From: Acinetobacter sp. C32I
GTDB taxonomy: Bacteria; Pseudomonadota; Gammaproteobacteria; Pseudomonadales; Moraxellaceae
NCBI RefSeq assembly: GCF_023702715.1
Contig: NZ_CP098480.1
Coordinates: 2,356,001 to 2,420,000, forward strand
Length of the DNA: 64,000 nt
Direction of reading: 5' to 3'
Part shown: positions 19,405-30,208 of the stretch, piece after piece
Position numbering within the stretch: position 1 is the first letter of the stretch
Layout: every line of letters starts with the position of its first letter
Position numbers and translations under genes: made by a program
The notes under the pieces: generated by a model
Told to the model about the DNA's origin: nothing
The model's input: the letters and a program-made list of their open reading frames with translations, nothing else
The model's database searches: none

Positions 19405-20289
19405 CTAAAAATAATGATTTTTCACGATCTCGATAAATGCGTTGGTCTCTTCAATACTCATCTGTTGCGATTTGACTACTCCCACATGTAAATGGACAGG
19501 AAAATCATTTAACTCAATGACGGCCAATCCTTCATGCTCTAACATAAATTTATCTAAAAACGATTTTGGATAAACCCCTAAGCCCTCACCTTTTAAGATA
19601 CTTTGTAATTGGAGTTCTAATCCAAAAATCTCTTTATTAATATAAAAGCCTAACTTTCTTTCATATAACAGCTTGGCTAAGCTTTCTCTAAAGCAGCAGC
19701 TTTCAGGATGAAGTATCCAGCCTCTCTTACTACACTTCTCTAGACTGCGATATTTATAAGCCTCACTCTTTCTAGCAACCACCACAAAAGGTAGCGTCCC
19801 AACTTCCAAAAAGGAAATATTGCTGCTAAAAGTCAGATTTGATGGAATCATCAAAGCGGCTAAGTCAATTTCCCCCTCATTGACCTGTTGAATCAGGCTG
19901 CACCCCCATCCGCTATAAATATCAACCTCATAATGCGGGTTAATTTTTTTTGATTCATTCGTCACAGCATCCAATAGATCGTCAATCAATGCCTGAGCAA
20001 TGCCTATCTTAATGTTTCTTTTAACCCCCTCATGGGCCTCACTCTGAACGTTTCTCAGTGACTCTAACTGCTTTAAAATAAAACAACTTTTGAAATAAAC
20101 TTTTTTCCCTAATTTGGTTAATTGTAATGGTCGCGTACTGCGGTTAAATAAAACGCCTTTAACAACCGCTTCCATATTAAAAATACGTTTGGTCACGGTC
20201 GATTGATTCACACCTAATTTTTCAGAAGCGATGGTGATAGACTGATGATCAGCTACATATATAAAAGTTTTTAAGTCCCTAATATCCAA
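19405..20289 (-). CDS. LysR-family transcriptional regulator
   Basis: The 294-residue protein has the N-terminal winged helix (DLKTFIYVADHQSITIASEKLGVNQSTVTKRI, about 4-35) and a substrate-binding domain (about 90-290) with the usual KIGIAQALIDDLLDAV and GLGVYPKSFLDKF stretches. It is convergent with the decarboxylase-family gene, not divergent, so regulation of that gene is less certain than in the usual LysR arrangement. The effector is unknown. Confidence 0.9.
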   Translation of the reverse strand: MDIRDLKTFIYVADHQSITIASEKLGVNQSTVTKRIFNMEAVVKGVLFNRSTRPLQLTKLGKKVYFKSCFILKQLESLRNVQSEAHEGVKRNIKIGIAQALIDDLLDAVTNESKKINPHYEVDIYSGWGCSLIQQVNEGEIDLAALMIPSNLTFSSNISFLEVGTLPFVVVARKSEAYKYRSLEKCSKRGWILHPESCCFRESLAKLLYERKLGFYINKEIFGLELQLQSILKGEGLGVYPKSFLDKFMLEHEGLAVIELNDFPVHLHVGVVKSQQMSIEETNAFIEIVKNHYF

Positions 20290-20310
20290 AACTTTAGACC
20301 TCAGATCGAA

Positions 20311-21045
20311 TTACTTTAAATACTTTCTAAACTGGCAAGGTGAACATCCAGTCCAGCCTCTAAATGCGCGTGTAAAAGCACTGTGCTCCGTATAACCCAA
20401 TGTATATGCGATATCAGACATACTCACATCTTCATTTTTTAATAAAAACAAGGCTTTCTCATGCCTTTTTTGTTTGACTAATAATTTAAATTCTTCGCCT
20501 TCACTTCTTATTCTTTTAGACAACACCCGCGGTGTTAACCTCATTTTTTTTGCTACTTTAATAAGATATGGCTCTCCTTCCGATAAAATATTGCTAATTT
20601 GAATATTCACTTTCTCAATAAAGTCTACAGTTGCCTCATTCTTATGTGGACAGGATGCAAAAAATGCCTGCATACACAGCTCATCGAACTTCTTACAAAT
20701 CGTTATAGAATCAAATAAATCACTGTCATATAAGGCATATTTATAGGAATCATTCAAGTCTGGTTCAAATATAAAATGTGTATTTTCTACAATTAAACGA
20801 TCTGTTAAACATTTAAATCCATCTAGCAGATCTTGGCCGATAAAATCCTGACTTAATATTTCGCAGCGATAAATTAAGACAATACGAAAATGATCCAAAG
20901 ACAAACTATTAATTAAAGAAAAAAACCTATCTATATCTAAAAGAAAAAAAATAACTGCATGCTTTAGATCTTTATTTCCGACTTCAATAATATGCAGTCT
21001 GATATTTTTTTCACAATGTGAAAAAGTATGAAACATATGATCCAT
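20311..21045 (-). CDS. AraC-family transcriptional regulator
   Basis: The C-terminal 100 residues hold the two helix-turn-helix units of AraC proteins (YLIKVAKKMRLTPRVLSKRI and SDIAYTLGYTEHSAFTRAFRGWTG). The N-terminal 140 residues are not a recognisable cupin or arabinose-binding domain. The frame can start at ATG 21045 or at TTG 21057; an in-frame stop just upstream (21061-21063) excludes a longer form, so the sensor part is short. It lies downstream of the first autotransporter module on the same strand, and its end resembles that of the AraC protein at the far side of the second module. Confidence 0.85.
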   Translation of the reverse strand: MDHMFHTFSHCEKNIRLHIIEVGNKDLKHAVIFFLLDIDRFFSLINSLSLDHFRIVLIYRCEILSQDFIGQDLLDGFKCLTDRLIVENTHFIFEPDLNDSYKYALYDSDLFDSITICKKFDELCMQAFFASCPHKNEATVDFIEKVNIQISNILSEGEPYLIKVAKKMRLTPRVLSKRIRSEGEEFKLLVKQKRHEKALFLLKNEDVSMSDIAYTLGYTEHSAFTRAFRGWTGCSPCQFRKYLK

Positions 21046-21133
21046 CTCATATTTCAATTCTTAAGAGCTTATCAAACCTTGGTCTTATTTTTTTGACACT
21101 TTATATCTTATAAATAACCATTTTAGGAAAATT

Positions 21134-21165
21134 AAACAAACAAGTCTTTCTTGTCTTGTTTGCTT
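21134..21165. terminator. Terminator after the short TpgA-type gene
   Basis: Eleven-base arms (21134-21144 and 21155-21165) with one mismatch and a 10-base loop, followed on the minus strand by a short T-rich run. It separates the autotransporter module from the AraC gene. Confidence 0.6.
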
Positions 21166-21227
21166 AATTTAAATTCAAACTAAAACTTGCTGCGTCCTGA
21201 TCAGCAATAACATGATTCTGCTCAGTT

Positions 21228-21617
21228 CTAAACGATTCCGCCCTGACAAGCATCGCCTTTCCAAGACAATCGTTCTGCTCTATATTTCTGATCAAAATCA
21301 ATACGTAACTGGCAACGTTTGTAGTCCTGTGTATTGGGTACGCGAATATCTAATACATAGTTCCAGGTTTTGACCAGCATCAATCCTTCATTAAAGTGTG
21401 GATTTCCCAGAATGTGACGGAGCTGATCCTTATTCATTCCCACACCTAAACGCGCAACATCATTTAACTCATAACGTTTAACCAATTTCAGATAACTCTT
21501 ATCCACTTCCGGAAAATTGACGTCCTGCACCTGTTCAACGTCTTGCTTGCTATAGGCGTGGTCCGACCCAACAACAGCAAACAGTGTCGTGATGATGAAA
21601 ACTCGTAGCTTCTTCAT
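21228..21617 (-). CDS. TpgA-like SmpA/OmlA-domain protein lacking the OmpA domain
   Basis: The protein has a signal peptide ([23 protein letters not shown]) and a BamE/SmpA-like domain: [24 protein letters not shown] and [27 protein letters not shown], nearly identical to the N-terminal half of the longer gene at 30646-31446. It ends with CQGGIV, at the place where the longer paralogue runs on into its peptidoglycan-binding OmpA domain. I see no remnant of that domain downstream. It is 62 bases after the first autotransporter gene. ATG 21617 is preferred over an in-frame GTG 12 bases earlier because GTGAG serves as the ribosome site. In Acinetobacter sp. Tol 5, TpgA binds the autotransporter AtaA and peptidoglycan; this copy could do only the former. 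Confidence 0.85.
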   Translation of the reverse strand: MKKLRVFIITTLFAVVGSDHAYSKQDVEQVQDVNFPEVDKSYLKLVKRYELNDVARLGVGMNKDQLRHILGNPHFNEGLMLVKTWNYVLDIRVPNTQDYKRCQLRIDFDQKYRAERLSWKGDACQGGIV

Positions 21618-21645
21618 TTTTATTCTCACTTTATTCTGCTGAAAG

Positions 21646-21670
21646 AGGGAGAACCGAAATGGTTCCCCCT
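21646..21670 (-). promoter_or_regulatory. Intergenic hairpin between autotransporter and partner gene
   Basis: Ten-base arms with one mismatch and a 5-base loop lie between the autotransporter stop and the partner start, followed on the minus strand by CTCTTT. The same arrangement is found in the second module at 31478-31500. It is likely a partial terminator or RNA stabiliser that sets the ratio of the two products. Confidence 0.5.
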
Positions 21671-21679
21671 AAATTCAAA

Positions 21680-24600
21680 TCAATCAAATACGCCGCTTAG
21701 ACCAACACGGAAACTTGGATCACCCTGTGAGGCTGTTGCCACGCCTGTTGTGAGCGACCAACGCCCATTATCTGCTGTCTTACGAAGTGTGAGGCCCACT
21801 GCATTTTCACCACCGTGATAAGCAGCCCCAACCGCATAAGTATATTTCCCTGAAATATACGGCGCGGTTTCCAGTGCCATCGCTGCGGCAACCCCAGCAT
21901 TCGCCATTTTTTTGACATCATCAATCCGTTGATTGGTGTCGTAGAATGCTTGCTGCATTTGATCACCGAGGTTCGTGATTCGATCACCCAAGGCCTGATC
22001 AGCATTGTTTAAAGCATTGAGCGCATCTCCCACATTGTTATGTGTGTTACCGCCAACCTGATAACTTGGTGCGGTCCAACCTGTACTTGGATCATAGCCC
22101 GCGCCGCCACCGAAGGCCTTGCCCACATTTTCATAAGATTGATGCAATTGGCTACCGTTAATCGCATCTTTTGAATCTGCTGCAATTGCACCGTCAGCCA
22201 CAGCTGTAACTTTCTGATTTCCAGCATTCACCCCTCCTTTGGTCATGCTTGGTCCTCCCGTGATACGAACACCATCTGCGGCAATGGTCGTACCTCCAGC
22301 GCCACCCACATTGACTTGGTTGGCAGCGGTCACACTATCAACCTGAATGTCTTTGGCTAAACCGACTTCAAAGTCCTTACTGCCATCATCTTTGGTGGTT
22401 GGCGTGACTAAAATATTGCCATCTTTATTGCTCACCGTCGATTTGGCTGCTGCAGCCGCACCTCGAACAGAGTTGATCGCATCATCAATGTTGCTTTCAC
22501 CCGTACCACCCACATTACTGGTCGTAATTGAGCCGTCTGGATTCACTTTGGCATTACCACCGACCACGTTTTTCACGCTGTCAGCAACACCATGCAATTG
22601 ACCACCGTTGATGGCCTCTTTAGAACCTACCGCGACCGTACCATCGGCAACACCCGTGACTTTGTTATCACCGGCATCAATGCCGTCTTTAGTCACGCTT
22701 GGGCCACCCGCAATGGTTAAACCATCGCCATTGATGACCGTATCACCCGCAGTCACGCTATCGACTTTAACGTCCTTCGATAAGCCAACTTCATAATCCG
22801 TACTGCCATCTGCATTTTGACGACTACTTACAGTGACATTTTCATCGCCAGCCGCTTTACTTACTGTGGTTTTGGCCTCTTGTGCAGCTTTACCCACAGC
22901 ACCAATTGCATCATTGATGTCGTCTTTACCCGTTCCGCCAATGTTGCTCGTGCTAATGCTGCCATCAGGATTCACCGTGGTATCTCCACCAATCGCTCCT
23001 GCAACACTATCCGCAACACCTTTTAATTGGCTGCCATTAATCGCATCTTGTGAATCAGTTGCAATACGTCCTGCTGCAACGCCTCGGATTAGCGTATTAC
23101 CCGCATCAATACCAGCAGCACTGATACTTGGCCCAAGGTTATTGCCAGTTGCATCGATAAAGCCAATGCCAGTTTGATTGATGACTGTGCCATTCCCTGC
23201 CTGATCTTTCAGGGAGATCCCCTTAGCACCATAATCAGCTTGATTACCCTCAGCATCTTTAACTTGTGTTCCAGTTGCGTTTAGGACAGTTTCGTTTCCG
23301 TCAGCATCTGTTGAGGTAACACTGTCAAATTTCACATCTTTTGCAGTGGCAACTTCATAGTTGGTGCTACCATCAGCATTCTTGGTTTGCGTCACCAGCA
23401 TATTGTCACCTTCGGTCACCGTGGTTTTGGCTGCAACGGCCTGACCACGAACCGAGTCAATTGCATCATGGATGTTATTTTCACCCGTATTCCCCACATT
23501 GCTGGTCGTTACTGATCCATTTGGATTCAATACAGTTTCACCACCAATTGAGTTTTTGACACTGTCTGCAATAGCATGGATTTGACCACCATTAATCGCT
23601 TCGGTTGAACCTGCGGCAATCGTGCCATCTGCTACACCATTGATCTTGCCTGTTGCGCCATCAATGTTGACGTCACCCACTTGGACTGAATCAAAGGACA
23701 CATCATCTTTGGTCGCAACGTTGTAGATGTCTTGCCCATCAGCACCTGTCGTTTTAGTCACTGTGACATTCTTGCCTTCAGTCACTTCCGTTTTAGAGGC
23801 TGCGGCTTCACCTTGAATCGCATCGGCAACCGTAGCGTAGCCTTTGTCATTTACTGTGAATGGACCATTGAGTTTGCCACCTGCATTGGTCACACCACCA
23901 CCCAAGATATCGCCTGTAGACGTGATACTGTCATTGAGCTGACCACCATTGACGGCATCCTTAGAGCCCGCTGCAATTGTGCCATCTGCAATATTGCTGA
24001 TTTTATTCCCAGCCGCATCAATCCCAGACTTGGTGATGCTTGGACCATCTGCAATGGTTAGTCCATCGCTATTTAGCACCGTGTCACCTGTCGTTACGCT
24101 GTCGACTTTCAGGTCTTTATTGAGACCATATTGAATGGTGTTACCTTCTTTGCTTACCGTCAGATTTTCTTCACCTGCAACTGTACCAATATCAACCGTG
24201 TCACCTGCTTTAATTGCAGCTTGGTCTGCACCATTACTTTGCAGATTCCAACCTTTATCCAAGGCATTAATGGCATCACCCACATTGTTACTTGCTACCC
24301 CATTGACGTTATAGCTTGGTGCTGTGACTGTGCCATCTGGATTGACTACCGAACCACCGCCTAAAGCATTCGACACACTCTGCGCTGTGCCTGCCAACTG
24401 ACTACCATTGATGACATCAGTTGAAGTTGGATTGACATCACCTGCTGCAACACCACTGATCTTGCCCGTGGTTCCATCAATCGTGACATCACCCACTGCG
24501 ACATTGTTAAACTCAACATTATCTGCGGTTGCAACGTTATAGATGTCTTGCCCATCTGCACCCGTTATTTTAGTCACCGTGATATTCTTGCCTTCGGTTA

Positions 24601-27600
24601 CTTCAGTTTTAGATGCCGCAGCCTGACCACGTACAGAATCAATCGCATCATGAATGTTACTTTGACCAGTATTACCCACATTGTTGGTTGTCACCGAACC
24701 ATCTGGATTTAAAGTCGTTTCACCGCCAATTGCATTTCTGACGCCTTCCGCAACAGTCTGCAACTGACTGCCATTAATGGCTTCAGTAGAAGTTGCACTG
24801 ACTTCACCTGCTGCAACACCACTAATCTTGCCCGTCGTGCCATCTATAGACACCCCAGTTGGGCCACCTACTGTCACATTATTGAAATCAACATCGTCAT
24901 CTGTGGCAACGTTATAAATGTCTTGTCCATCTGCACCTGTCGTTTTAGTCACCGTGATATTCTTGCCTTCGGTCACTTCGGTTTTTGATGCCGCAGCCGC
25001 TGAATCTAATTGATCCTTGTTCACTGCATCTGTACCCGCTGTGCCTGGTGCAACATTACTGATTTTATTACCCGCAACATCAATGCCTGCTTTGGTGATA
25101 CTTGGGCCACCAGCAATGGTCACACCATCGGTATTAAGCACGGCATCACCCGCAGTCACGCGATCTACTTTCAGGTCTTTGTTGAGACCATATTGAATGG
25201 TATTCCCATCTTTGGTCACAGTCAGATTTTCTTCGCCATCCACCGTGCCGATATCAACTGTATCTCCCGTTTTGACTGCACCTACATTGGCACCATTACT
25301 TTGTAGATTCCAGCCTTTATCTAACTGGCTAATAGCATCGCCAACATTACTCACCGTTGTTCCATTAATATCATAACTTGGGGCTGTGACCGTGCCATCT
25401 GGATTCACCACTGAACCGCCACCCAAAGCATCGGATACACTCTGCGCTGTACCTGCCAATTGGCTACCATTAATTACATCAGTCGAAGTTGGATTTACAT
25501 CACCCGCAGTTACCCCACTGATCTTGCCTGTGGTTCCATCAATATTCACATCACCCACTGTGACATTGTTAAACTCAACATTATCCGCAGTTGCAACGTT
25601 GTAAATGTCCTGTCCATCTGCACCTGTGGTTTTAGTCACCGTGATATTCTTGCCTTCGGTCACTTCGGTTTTTGATGCCGCAGCCGCTGAATCTAATTGA
25701 TCCTTGTTCACTGCATCGGTACCCGCTGTGCCTGGTGCAACATTACTGATTTTGTTACCCGCAACATCAATACCTGCTTTGGTGATGCTTGGGCCACCAG
25801 TAATGGTCACACCATCGGTATTAAGCACGGTATCACCCGCAGTCACGCGATCTACTTTCAGGTCTTTGTTGAGACCATATTGAATGGTATTGCCATCTTT
25901 GGTCACAGTTAGATTTTCTTCACCTGCAACTGTACCGATATCAACCGTATCACCTGCTTTGACTGCACCTGCATTGGCAACATTGCTTTGCAAATTCCAA
26001 CCTTTATCCAACTCAGTCAAGGCAGCACCCACATTGGTCATGGTGTTGCCGTTGATCTCATAGCTTGGCGCAGTCACTGTTCCATCTGGATTCACCACTG
26101 AACCACCGCCCAATGCATCGGATACACTCTGCGCTGTACCTGCCAATTGGCTACCATTGATTGCTTCATCTGAGGTTGCACTGACTTCGCCCGCAGTTAC
26201 ACCACTGATCTTGCCCGTAGTGCCATCAATCGTGACATCACCCACTTGGGCTGAATCAAAATCCACATCGCGCGCTGTCGCAACTTCATAATTCGTACTG
26301 CCATCAGCATTGGTCGATTCGGTTACAACAATATTGTCACCTTCGCTAACCGTTGTTTTTGCTGCTGTAGCCGTTCCTCTAATCGAATTAATCGCATCAT
26401 GGATATTATTTTGCCCCGTATTCCCAACATTGCTAGTGCTAATTGAACCATCAGGGTTTAAAGTTGTTTCCCCTCCAATTGAATTCCTCACACTATCCGC
26501 CACACCATGTAGTTGGCCACCATTAACTGCTTCGCGTGAACCTGTTGCAATTGCACCATCGGCAAGGTTGGTAATTTTGTTACCTGCGGCGTTTATGCCA
26601 GACTTGGTGATGCTTGGGCCATTGCTAATGGTCACACCATTGTCGTTAATGACAGTGTCACCCGCAGTCACGCTGTCCACTTTCAGGTCTTTGTTGAGAC
26701 CATATTGAATGATATTACCATCTTTAGTCACAGTTAGATTTTCTTCACCATTGACCGTACCGATATCAACGGTATCACCTGCTTTGACTGCACCGGCATT
26801 GGCACCATTGCTCTGTAAGTTCCAGCCTTTATCCAACTCAGTCAAGGCAGCACCCACATTGGTCATGGTGTTACCGTTGATCTCATAGCTTGGCGCCGTC
26901 ACGGTTCCATCTGGATTCACCACCGAACCGCCACCCAAAGCATCCGATACACTCTTGGCTGTACCTGCCAATTGGCTACCATTGATTGCTTCATCTGAGG
27001 TTGCACTGACTTCGCCCGCAGTTACACCACTGATCTTGCCCGTAGTGCCATCAATCGTGACATCACCGACTGCGACATTGTTAAAGTCAACATTATCTGC
27101 AGTTGCAACGTTATAGATGTCTTGTCCATCTGCTCCCGTGGTTTTAGAAACGGTGATGTTCTTGCCTTGGGTGACTTCGGTTTTGGCTGCTGCCGCGGCA
27201 TCATCGAGCTGACCTTTATTGACGGCGTCGCTATCATTCACGCCTGCACCGACATTGCTAATTGGGTTACCCGCCGCATTAATCCCTGACTTGGTGATAC
27301 TTGGGCCATTGGTAATGGTCACACCATTATCATTCACTAAGGTGTCGCCAGCCCGTACACTATCAACGCGAAGGTTTTTATTGAGACCAAATTGAATGGT
27401 ATTCCCGTCTTTGGTCACAGTCAGGTTTTCTTCACCATTGACTGTACCGATATCAACCGTATCACCTGCTTTGACTGCACCTGCATTAGCACCATTGCTC
27501 TGTAAGTTCCAACCTTTATCCAACTCAGTCAAGGCAGCACCCACATTGGTCATGGTGTTGCCGTTGATCTCATAGCTTGGCGCAGTCACAGTGCCATCTG

Positions 27601-30208
27601 GATTCACTACTGAACCACCACCCAAAGCATCCGATACACTCTTGGCTGTACCTGCCAATTGGCTACCATTAATGGCTTCAGTAGAAGTTGCACTCACATC
27701 ACCCGCAGTTACACCACTGATCTTGCCCGTAGTTGCATCAATCCTGACATCACCGACTGCGACATTGTTAAACTCAACGTTATCTGCAGTTGCGACTTGA
27801 TAATTGGTACTGCCATCTGCATTGCTTGATTCTGTGACCGTGATATTTTTACCTTCACTCACGGTGTTTTTACCTGCTGCGGTGGCTGCATCTAACTGGC
27901 TTTTATTCACCGCATCTGTACCAGCAACCCCTGCACCGACATTACTGATCTGATTACCCGCAGCATTGATGCCTGATTTGGTGATACTTGGGCCATTACT
28001 AATGCTTACACCGTCAGTGTTAATCACCGTATCGCCCGCAGTCACACTGTCCACTTTTAAGTCTTTGTTGAGACCATATTGGATGGTGTTGCCGTTCTTA
28101 GTGACTGTGAGATTTTCTTCGCCTGCAACGGTTCCGATATCAACTGTGTCGCCTGCCTTAATAGCATCTGCGCCAGCACCATTTGTTTGTAAATTCCAAC
28201 CTTGATCCAAAGCTTCTATCGCAGCACCGACATTATTGATTGGAGTATCATTCACAATATAGCTTGGTGCGGTTATAGAACCATCTGGATTGACGGTTGA
28301 ACCACCACCCAAATGATTTGCGGTTGACTCAGCCAAATTGCCTAAAGCCTGTTGGGTTGAATAAAGCTGTGAACCATTGATTGCATCGGTACTGCTTTCG
28401 CTGACACGACCTGCCGCAACATTGGTGATTTGGCGCTCGTTACCCTCACTACCAACACTGGCCACACTGCTCGGACTAGTGCCTGCATAGTTATAAGTAA
28501 CTCCACCCACTGTACCATTCGAAGTTGGATTGGCTGCTGAAGTGACCGAACCTGCACCCAATGCCACATCATCTGCATTGCTTGCCACGGCATTGGAACC
28601 CAGTGCTACACCTCGGCTTGCCTGTGCATTAGCGGTATCACCCAAAGCGATCGCACCTGCCACTGCCGCCCTAGATGTACTACCAAGGGCTATAGAACCC
28701 TGACCAATCGCTTGATTAGTATTACCAATTGCCACTGCGCCACTTGCCGCAGCCGTCCCCCCAATATTGCCCGCCGCTGTGTTGTCTTTCCCCAGCGCAA
28801 CCGCACCGTCACCATTTGCGGTGTTTGGGTCACCGATGGCCACCGCACCATCACCTGTTGCGGTTTGAGCACGGCCAATCGCAACTGCACCACCATCAGC
28901 GGTTGCTGAGTTAGCTATTGTGCCATCTGAACCAATGGAAATGTTTTGGCCCGTTGCACCCGTGGTTACATCATTACCCACCGCAATGTTTTTACCCCCC
29001 GTACCCGTTGCTGTAGTTGCATCACTTCCTATCGCAATATCAGCAAAACTTCTCGCCTTCGAAAGATGACCAACTGCTACTGATTCTTCTGCAGTTGCCT
29101 CAGCTAAAGTCCCCACGGCTGCAGCATAACGAGAAGTTGCTTGCGCACCATTTCCCACTGCAAGTGTTTCATCTGCAGTCGCTTTTGAATAATTCCCCAA
29201 AGCCACTGCACCAGCACCATCCGCTCTGGAATTAGAACCAAATGCGCTTGACTCCCAATCCTCACCATCTTTGACTCTCCCAGCAGCATAGGAGTTTATC
29301 CCTACAGCCACCGCCCCCACTGTGATCGCCTGAGAACCAAAACCCAGTGCGGTGGCGCCACGAGCAGTCGCTGCGGCTTGATTTCCCAAGGCTGTTGCCG
29401 CCTGTCCACTGGTGACCGAGTTTGCACCAATAGCAGTAGACTCTGCACCTGCGGCCGAAGCGTTGCTCCCCAATGAACTGGCAGACAGACCACTCGATTG
29501 TGCATTCTGTCCGACGGATGTCGAGCCCAAACCAGATGCGGCACTAAATGCTCCAACAGACACACTATTTTGACCATTCCCTGCAGCACGTCGACCTATC
29601 GCAATCGAACTATTTCCCAGTGCCTCAGCATAACCACCAAGGGCGATACCAAAATTTTGTCCAGTCGCTTTCGCATCATTCCCAATGGCAATTGAACCTG
29701 CGACCTGTGTCTGCGCATTTTTACCAATGGCAATCTGTCCGCCACCATTAAGTGGAGTTCCATCACCTGTCGGAGACTGTACATTCCCAGTGTAAGCATT
29801 TGTACCAAGCGTAATATTATCTGAACCACGACTGGTGGCTCTATAACCTTGAGAAACACTACCATGCCCCGCAGCACAAGAACCTGCTCCAATCGCTACA
29901 CTATTATTCGATTTAGAGCCACTTCCGACAACACCACCTGCATTACAATTCTGGTAGGTACTTCCACCACCTGCTTCATAACCTGCAAACACGTGACTAC
30001 TATAAAAAATTGAACCCATCATCGTCGCCAATATGACTGGCGTTAGATAAGGTTTTGTATAAAGAGAATCTGTATTTACGGGAGGGTTAAGAGCTGCTGT
30101 TACATTCGCAGAAACGTTACGTTTTTTCGTTGTGCCGCGTGCAAGTTCTGAAACAACCGTCCATAAACCTAAATATTTATTCCAAACTAAGCGATATATT
30201 TTATTCAT
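21680..30208 (-). CDS. Trimeric autotransporter adhesin, Ata/AtaA-like (module 1)
   Basis: The 2842-residue protein begins with an extended signal peptide (ESPR, MNKIYRLVWNKYLGLWTVVSE) and a hydrophobic core near 54-75. Residues about 95-590 are YadA head repeats (SVAIGAGS, TALGFGSQA type). A neck (NVAAGRVSESSTDAINGSQL) follows, and then a long stalk of repeated neck (DAINGSQL), GGGSVVNPDG and GWNLQSNGA blocks. The last 105 or so residues hold the coiled coil (QQAFYDTNQRIDDVKK) and the YadA anchor (YAVGAAYHGGENAVGLTLRK ... FRVGLSGVFD) that forms the outer-membrane barrel as a trimer. Such proteins mediate attachment to surfaces and host matrix. It is followed by a TpgA-type partner. The ribosome site is AAAGG before the ATG at 30208. 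Confidence 0.95.
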   Translation of the reverse strand: MNKIYRLVWNKYLGLWTVVSELARGTTKKRNVSANVTAALNPPVNTDSLYTKPYLTPVILATMMGSIFYSSHVFAGYEAGGGSTYQNCNAGGVVGSGSKSNNSVAIGAGSCAAGHGSVSQGYRATSRGSDNITLGTNAYTGNVQSPTGDGTPLNGGGQIAIGKNAQTQVAGSIAIGNDAKATGQNFGIALGGYAEALGNSSIAIGRRAAGNGQNSVSVGAFSAASGLGSTSVGQNAQSSGLSASSLGSNASAAGAESTAIGANSVTSGQAATALGNQAAATARGATALGFGSQAITVGAVAVGINSYAAGRVKDGEDWESSAFGSNSRADGAGAVALGNYSKATADETLAVGNGAQATSRYAAAVGTLAEATAEESVAVGHLSKARSFADIAIGSDATTATGTGGKNIAVGNDVTTGATGQNISIGSDGTIANSATADGGAVAIGRAQTATGDGAVAIGDPNTANGDGAVALGKDNTAAGNIGGTAAASGAVAIGNTNQAIGQGSIALGSTSRAAVAGAIALGDTANAQASRGVALGSNAVASNADDVALGAGSVTSAANPTSNGTVGGVTYNYAGTSPSSVASVGSEGNERQITNVAAGRVSESSTDAINGSQLYSTQQALGNLAESTANHLGGGSTVNPDGSITAPSYIVNDTPINNVGAAIEALDQGWNLQTNGAGADAIKAGDTVDIGTVAGEENLTVTKNGNTIQYGLNKDLKVDSVTAGDTVINTDGVSISNGPSITKSGINAAGNQISNVGAGVAGTDAVNKSQLDAATAAGKNTVSEGKNITVTESSNADGSTNYQVATADNVEFNNVAVGDVRIDATTGKISGVTAGDVSATSTEAINGSQLAGTAKSVSDALGGGSVVNPDGTVTAPSYEINGNTMTNVGAALTELDKGWNLQSNGANAGAVKAGDTVDIGTVNGEENLTVTKDGNTIQFGLNKNLRVDSVRAGDTLVNDNGVTITNGPSITKSGINAAGNPISNVGAGVNDSDAVNKGQLDDAAAAAKTEVTQGKNITVSKTTGADGQDIYNVATADNVDFNNVAVGDVTIDGTTGKISGVTAGEVSATSDEAINGSQLAGTAKSVSDALGGGSVVNPDGTVTAPSYEINGNTMTNVGAALTELDKGWNLQSNGANAGAVKAGDTVDIGTVNGEENLTVTKDGNIIQYGLNKDLKVDSVTAGDTVINDNGVTISNGPSITKSGINAAGNKITNLADGAIATGSREAVNGGQLHGVADSVRNSIGGETTLNPDGSISTSNVGNTGQNNIHDAINSIRGTATAAKTTVSEGDNIVVTESTNADGSTNYEVATARDVDFDSAQVGDVTIDGTTGKISGVTAGEVSATSDEAINGSQLAGTAQSVSDALGGGSVVNPDGTVTAPSYEINGNTMTNVGAALTELDKGWNLQSNVANAGAVKAGDTVDIGTVAGEENLTVTKDGNTIQYGLNKDLKVDRVTAGDTVLNTDGVTITGGPSITKAGIDVAGNKISNVAPGTAGTDAVNKDQLDSAAAASKTEVTEGKNITVTKTTGADGQDIYNVATADNVEFNNVTVGDVNIDGTTGKISGVTAGDVNPTSTDVINGSQLAGTAQSVSDALGGGSVVNPDGTVTAPSYDINGTTVSNVGDAISQLDKGWNLQSNGANVGAVKTGDTVDIGTVDGEENLTVTKDGNTIQYGLNKDLKVDRVTAGDAVLNTDGVTIAGGPSITKAGIDVAGNKISNVAPGTAGTDAVNKDQLDSAAAASKTEVTEGKNITVTKTTGADGQDIYNVATDDDVDFNNVTVGGPTGVSIDGTTGKISGVAAGEVSATSTEAINGSQLQTVAEGVRNAIGGETTLNPDGSVTTNNVGNTGQSNIHDAIDSVRGQAAASKTEVTEGKNITVTKITGADGQDIYNVATADNVEFNNVAVGDVTIDGTTGKISGVAAGDVNPTSTDVINGSQLAGTAQSVSNALGGGSVVNPDGTVTAPSYNVNGVASNNVGDAINALDKGWNLQSNGADQAAIKAGDTVDIGTVAGEENLTVSKEGNTIQYGLNKDLKVDSVTTGDTVLNSDGLTIADGPSITKSGIDAAGNKISNIADGTIAAGSKDAVNGGQLNDSITSTGDILGGGVTNAGGKLNGPFTVNDKGYATVADAIQGEAAASKTEVTEGKNVTVTKTTGADGQDIYNVATKDDVSFDSVQVGDVNIDGATGKINGVADGTIAAGSTEAINGGQIHAIADSVKNSIGGETVLNPNGSVTTSNVGNTGENNIHDAIDSVRGQAVAAKTTVTEGDNMLVTQTKNADGSTNYEVATAKDVKFDSVTSTDADGNETVLNATGTQVKDAEGNQADYGAKGISLKDQAGNGTVINQTGIGFIDATGNNLGPSISAAGIDAGNTLIRGVAAGRIATDSQDAINGSQLKGVADSVAGAIGGDTTVNPDGSISTSNIGGTGKDDINDAIGAVGKAAQEAKTTVSKAAGDENVTVSSRQNADGSTDYEVGLSKDVKVDSVTAGDTVINGDGLTIAGGPSVTKDGIDAGDNKVTGVADGTVAVGSKEAINGGQLHGVADSVKNVVGGNAKVNPDGSITTSNVGGTGESNIDDAINSVRGAAAAAKSTVSNKDGNILVTPTTKDDGSKDFEVGLAKDIQVDSVTAANQVNVGGAGGTTIAADGVRITGGPSMTKGGVNAGNQKVTAVADGAIAADSKDAINGSQLHQSYENVGKAFGGGAGYDPSTGWTAPSYQVGGNTHNNVGDALNALNNADQALGDRITNLGDQMQQAFYDTNQRIDDVKKMANAGVAAAMALETAPYISGKYTYAVGAAYHGGENAVGLTLRKTADNGRWSLTTGVATASQGDPSFRVGLSGVFD

